The translations under genes were made by a program, and so were the position numbers. Shown one piece after another: positions 16,101 to 17,988 of a stretch of 17,988 bases of DNA. Position 1 is the stretch's first letter. Each line of letters opens with the position of its first letter. This DNA is from an uncultured Bacillota bacterium. Its GTDB lineage: Bacteria; Bacillota; Clostridia; Christensenellales; UBA1242. The DNA lies in contig UQVQ01000008.1 in assembly GCA_900544595.1 (NCBI GenBank), forward strand, positions 1-17,988, written 5' to 3'. Under the pieces are notes generated by a model, which searched no databases, had not been told where the DNA came from, and was given only the letters and a program-made list of their open reading frames with translations.

Positions 16101-17409
16101 AAAGATAGTCATTTTTCTCAATTGAATTCAAAATTTTTTGTTTTTGCTCTTCAAATTTAATTAAATCTGTTTCAACTTCTGGCGAGCATTCAAGAAGTTC
16201 ATTTTTAATGAATTTATAAAAATCTTCCCTGCTTGCAACGCCGTCAATAATTTGCTTTTTCCCGTCTTTCAAATCGGAATAGCAATATGCAGCATAGTTT
16301 GCAATCTTTCCTGATTTTTCTTCTTTTTTCTTTTTCGAAGTTTTTTGCGCATTAAAAACCAAATTTTTCTTTGAAGGGAAATATGTTTTAACAAATGTTT
16401 TCAATTCTTTAAGTTGCTCATTATGTTTATCATAACGCTCAACCATAGCCTCACATATGTAATCATTTTTTCCTAAAAGTTTTTTAAGTTGTATGCTTGA
16501 ATATAAATCTTTAAATAAATTCAAAATTGCAAGTTCTGTTTCGCTAAGTTGGCTTGAAAGAGTTCCATAAACTTCTTCAAATTTTTCGTCATTAAAATCA
16601 ACCTTAACAGCGTCTTCCTTTTCAACTGCAAAAACATCAGTCGTTTTAAACTTTCCCGAAAGCAAAATTGATGCAACGGTTTTATCTAATTTTGTTTTAA
16701 CATCCAAATTTTTCTCAAAATTTTCTTTAACTTGTCTATAGGAAAGACCTTGCGAAAAATCTTCCAAAAGCAAAAATATCCCAGAAATTTTGTCTGGTTT
16801 TATTGTTAAAACGTTTTTGCCATCATTAAACTCAACGCTATATGCACTCAATTTATCTAATAAATTATTAAAAGAATCTTCAATTGGAACATTAGATGAA
16901 AAATCTGTTTCCGAAAGGAAATGACCTCTATGAGTTAAAATGCTGTGAATTGCAAGATATAAAAGGCGAACGTCCTCGGCTGGTTTTTTTAAAAGTTCTT
17001 CCCTTAAATGATAAACCGTTTTATATTTCTCATAATATTCTTTATCTGTGAAAACCTGTTTAACAGTGTCGTTAAAAAGCGAATATTTGCTTGTTAAATT
17101 TTTATCGGAAAGAATTTTATCTTCCAAATGCAAATTGCTATATTTAAGTCTTGTGAAAAAACTTGGGTCAATTTTTTCAATTTCCTTTTCAAAAAGTTGT
17201 TGAAGCCACAAATTTTGAAGTTTTTTCCTAACAACTCGTCTTCGCGCTGTTCTTTTTGCTCTTCGCTCTTGCGCAGTTTCCGCTTTTTCAAAAAGCCGAA
17301 CGCCCCACGCGTCCTTCCCTCCAATTCGAACAAGATTATAATTCCCATCTGTAACCGCATAGCCGCAACTGTTTGTCCCAATGTCCAAACCAAGATAAAT
17401 TTCTTCCAT
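13159..17409 (-). CDS. cas9: CRISPR-associated endonuclease Cas9 (type II-A)
   Basis: RNA-guided DNA nuclease, and in II-A also the partner that selects spacers with a correct PAM. 1416 aa from the chosen start. RuvC-I: YLGLDIGTNS with D9. Arg-rich bridge helix about 55-90 (ERRAKRTARRRVVRKK). The alpha-helical recognition lobe follows to about 760. RuvC-II: FIEVTRN with E801. HNH: NVDHIIPRS with D893/H894 and N917, equivalent to SpCas9 D839/H840/N863. RuvC-III: LHHAKDAF with H1026 and D1029. The PAM-interacting domain follows. All catalytic residues are present. The ATG at 17409 is preferred because it begins directly before the RuvC-I strand and has AAAAGGAG upstream, although the gap is long (13 nt). 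The open frame extends to 17478, but that would run through the tracrRNA anti-repeat and has no ribosome site. First gene of the cas operon. Confidence 0.98.
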   Translation of the reverse strand: MEEIYLGLDIGTNSCGYAVTDGNYNLVRIGGKDAWGVRLFEKAETAQERRAKRTARRRVVRKKLQNLWLQQLFEKEIEKIDPSFFTRLKYSNLHLEDKILSDKNLTSKYSLFNDTVKQVFTDKEYYEKYKTVYHLREELLKKPAEDVRLLYLAIHSILTHRGHFLSETDFSSNVPIEDSFNNLLDKLSAYSVEFNDGKNVLTIKPDKISGIFLLLEDFSQGLSYRQVKENFEKNLDVKTKLDKTVASILLSGKFKTTDVFAVEKEDAVKVDFNDEKFEEVYGTLSSQLSETELAILNLFKDLYSSIQLKKLLGKNDYICEAMVERYDKHNEQLKELKTFVKTYFPSKKNLVFNAQKTSKKKKEEKSGKIANYAAYCYSDLKDGKKQIIDGVASREDFYKFIKNELLECSPEVETDLIKFEEQKQKILNSIEKNDYLLKIRSHDNIVLPNSLYKVELQQILKINEKKFKFLSEKDEKGKTISEKIIDIICFRIPYFVGPIGQSERGWIRKDKNLDFKPWTLNEIINFDEAEDKFIQNMTSKCTYLPTEDVLPKDSLLYSKFRVLNELNNLKVNGNDITVETKQRIFKGLFEKYKKISKNKLIEFLKQENIYPKNESIVITGIDNEFANNYSSYVTLANKFGEEFVNKNYDVFEKIIKYHTIISDKLRLEKRIKREFKIFSNEDVKFLKSLNYSGWGKLSGKFLNGIKFADKKSNSPEFESKTIISAMWETNKNLQEVIFCKDYNLLEKLEANIEKIQRDLVYEDVQNMYTSPSVKRGTWQAISIINELKSKLGKYPDKIFIEVTRNDQEKGDKGRKDSRFGAVVKKYKDKVLKEDCLKEAINYNNLLDELNKRNNSHLRSEKLFLYFMQLGKDAYTGEPIDISELGNDNAYNVDHIIPRSKVKDDSLDNKVLVSAAANLAKGDEYPLKRKIQFAQKDFWRMLNKNGLMSDKKLARLERTEEFTDKDADDFTNQQLVSTNQESKAVIDLLSKVYDNRRNIVFSKAMFVTEFRNRYNIFKSRDVNDLHHAKDAFLNVVVGNVLFNRFTQGYWKKDKNIKILEDKNRVDADEDKNEKVTSVVDKVFGRYVWSNQTGEVVWKGWKDVERIQKICYQNSPVISIMPYVNRNGAFYDETIYKKKNDGEKFKAAFALKEKGPMSSIEKYGGFNSVNNAYFMVVESVDNKGRIKKTIECVPIIVEYKYRNDPDKKQKIIKFIEETNNIKITRVIKDELKFRSVLKINGGLYMLTAKTSDSFKVLKLNQWYISNSDTGYIKILEKYKNMPQVAKECLKEDGERLIVSPAVKENSRPQIITRTQNVELYDLIINQLSKKIYDLSSIKAIVSNLKDKRDLFIALSIPNQTEVLLNLVKYVGGGYLADLKLLGGTEHMGTTRISKDITDLNIYLIEQSVTGLYSKGTKL

Positions 17410-17416
17410 TTTTTTG

Positions 17417-17445
17417 TTGACACTCCTTTTCATTTGTTGTATAAT
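17417..17445 (+). promoter_or_regulatory. tracrRNA promoter
   Basis: Perfect consensus: TTGACA (17417-17422), 17-bp spacer, TATAAT (17440-17445). Predicted start G17452. The -35 lies between the cas9 Shine-Dalgarno sequence and its start codon on the other strand. Confidence 0.92.
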
Positions 17446-17448
17446 GAT

Positions 17449-17478
17449 AATGTATACAAAATAACATAACGAGTTCAA
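17449..17478 (-). promoter_or_regulatory. Possible cas9 promoter inside the tracrRNA gene
   Basis: On the - strand: TTGAAC (17478-17473) and TACATT (17454-17449) with an 18-bp spacer, or ATACAT with 17. The -35 lies in the anti-repeat DNA and the -10 overlaps the tracrRNA start. No better promoter is seen between 17410 and 17541, but the match is only moderate. Confidence 0.35.
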
Positions 17479-17541
17479 ATAAATGTATTCTAATCACAGC
17501 GCATTGGCGGCGATTAAAGAAGGATTTATCCTTCTTTTTTT
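17452..17541 (+). ncRNA. tracrRNA, about 90 nt
   Basis: Trans-activating CRISPR RNA that pairs with each repeat and with Cas9. The anti-repeat (17453-17480) pairs with the crRNA repeat as upper stem 17453-17470 (18 bp, no mismatch), bulge GAGU on tracrRNA against GA on crRNA, and lower stem UCAAAU (17475-17480) with GUUUGA. This is the same geometry as S. pyogenes. After AAAUGUAUUC comes a second hairpin with outer stem UAAUC/GAUUA (about 17490-17516), which replaces the nexus region. The terminator is AAAGAAGGA-TTTA-TCCTTCTTT plus T-run, ending near 17541. Divergent from cas9, as in many II-A loci. No longer upstream form is evident. Confidence 0.95.
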
Positions 17542-17634
17542 ATAGCACTTAAAAAACCATGCTATTTTGCTCCATTTCAAAATAAGTTTAACATACAAAA
17601 CCTCAAAAGCAAAACTAATATACCTTAATTTGAG

Positions 17635-17655
17635 TTTCGCTTGCTTTCACGCCGG
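17635..17655. repeat. 21-bp direct repeat pair (copy 1; copy 2 at 17930-17950)
   Basis: The two 21-bp segments differ at one base (CGCTTGC versus CGCTCGC) and share GCTTTCACGCCGG. Each is followed by a hairpin terminator on the + strand, so this is probably a short dispersed intergenic repeat linked to gene ends. Confidence 0.6.
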
Positions 17656-17674
17656 GTGGCGCGCCACCTTTTTT
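17655..17674 (+). terminator. GC-rich intrinsic terminator
   Basis: Perfect 14-bp palindrome GGTGGCGCGCCACC (17655-17668) followed by six T. Which transcript it ends is unclear; it could be a back-up for tracrRNA. Confidence 0.75.
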
Positions 17675-17796
17675 CTTTTTTAGCACGAAAATGATATTTA
17701 AAGTGAAATTTGTTTATTATTCAATATCCAACTTAGGCAACTTTTTCTTAACGCTTAGTTCGAATCCTTTTTGCTTCGCATTGCGCTTCCAGCGCA

Positions 17797-17846
17797 CTGG
17801 CGCAAAAAAAACTTCCCAACCTTGGGAAGTTTTATTGGTGCGCCAG
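17797..17846. terminator. Bidirectional terminator inside a larger inverted repeat
   Basis: AAAACTTCCCAA (17808-17819) pairs with TTGGGAAGTTTT (17822-17833). An outer pair CTGGCGC (17797-17803) and GCGCCAG (17840-17846) encloses it. Symmetrical A and T tracts allow both directions. The outer arms make it look like a REP-type element. Confidence 0.7.
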
Positions 17847-17957
17847 AAGGGATTCGCTCCGCTTCGCGTTAAAAATTACTTTCAATAAATTATTTTACTA
17901 ATCTAACAAATTATTTTAATTAACCATCTTTTCGCTCGCTTTCACGCCGGCGCTAAA

Positions 17958-17981
17958 AAACAACGACACTGCGTTGTTTTT
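17958..17981 (+). terminator. Intrinsic terminator at the window end
   Basis: AAACAACG (17958-17965), loop ACACTG, CGTTGTTTTT (17972-17981). It may serve a gene beyond the window on the - strand or a + strand transcript from this region. Confidence 0.65.
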
Positions 17982-17988
17982 CTTAACG

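Larger units (their letters stand above)
17542..17988. other. Gene-free end region with terminators and short repeats
   Basis: About 450 bp with no credible gene. It contains three hairpin terminators, listed separately, and GC-rich islands (GCGCACTGG, GGCGCGCC, CTCCGCTTCGCG) that stand out from AT-rich surroundings and resemble the island at 121-155 near the other end of the window. Confidence 0.6.

Noticed and set aside
17410..17478. Longer Cas9 with 23 extra N-terminal residues
   Set aside because: The extension has no ribosome site, is not Cas9-like, and is antisense to the tracrRNA promoter and anti-repeat.
17691..17888. 65-codon open frame on the + strand
   Set aside because: It crosses the REP-like terminator hairpin, has no ribosome site and its protein looks like translated repeat DNA.

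Overview
The window is AT-rich and uses the standard bacterial code: uvrB and cas2 both end at TGA. A type II-A CRISPR locus with csn2, a BclA/collagen-like spore-surface-type protein and strong AGGAGG-type ribosome sites point to a low-GC Bacillota, probably an uncultured gut-type Clostridia lineage. The species is not identifiable from this sequence.

Layout. (1) Positions 1-296: a 55-bp direct repeat, an intrinsic terminator and a promoter whose predicted start lies at the uvrB initiation codon. (2) 297-6727 (+): an overlapping operon uvrB-uvrA-uvrC for the complete UvrABC excinuclease; UvrC lacks its usual C-terminal helix-hairpin-helix domain. (3) 6728-7370: a bidirectional terminator and a convergent collagen-like gene. 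(4) 7400-9500: a region with almost no protein genes. It holds an eroded CRISPR array that keeps the 66-bp period of the intact array, four predicted small-RNA transcription units (each with a TTGACA-N17-TATNNT promoter and an intrinsic terminator), and one 73-codon ORF. (5) 9485-11323: an intact array of 26 identical 36-bp repeats with 30-bp spacers, a decayed terminal repeat and a leader. (6) 11324-17409 (-): csn2, cas2, cas1 and cas9, read towards the array and translationally coupled. (7) 17412-17541 (+): a tracrRNA gene divergent from cas9. (8) 17542-17988: terminators and short GC-rich repeats, no gene.

How it works together. Cas9, tracrRNA, array and leader look complete. The anti-repeat pairs with the repeat in the classic II-A form: 6-bp lower stem, 2/4-nt bulge, upper stem of about 18 bp. 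The leader ends in ATTTGAG, the II-A integration anchor. cas1, cas2 and csn2 are full length, so adaptation should be possible.

The most unusual content lies on the trailer side of the array. Two small RNAs (A at 7624, + strand; B at 8185, - strand) share a promoter and a three-way-junction fold with compensatory stems, and they converge on the surviving eroded repeats. I do not recognise this family. Two further unrecognised structured RNAs (C, about 213 nt; D, about 115 nt) lie between it and the array. All RNA structures were folded by eye and no database search was possible.
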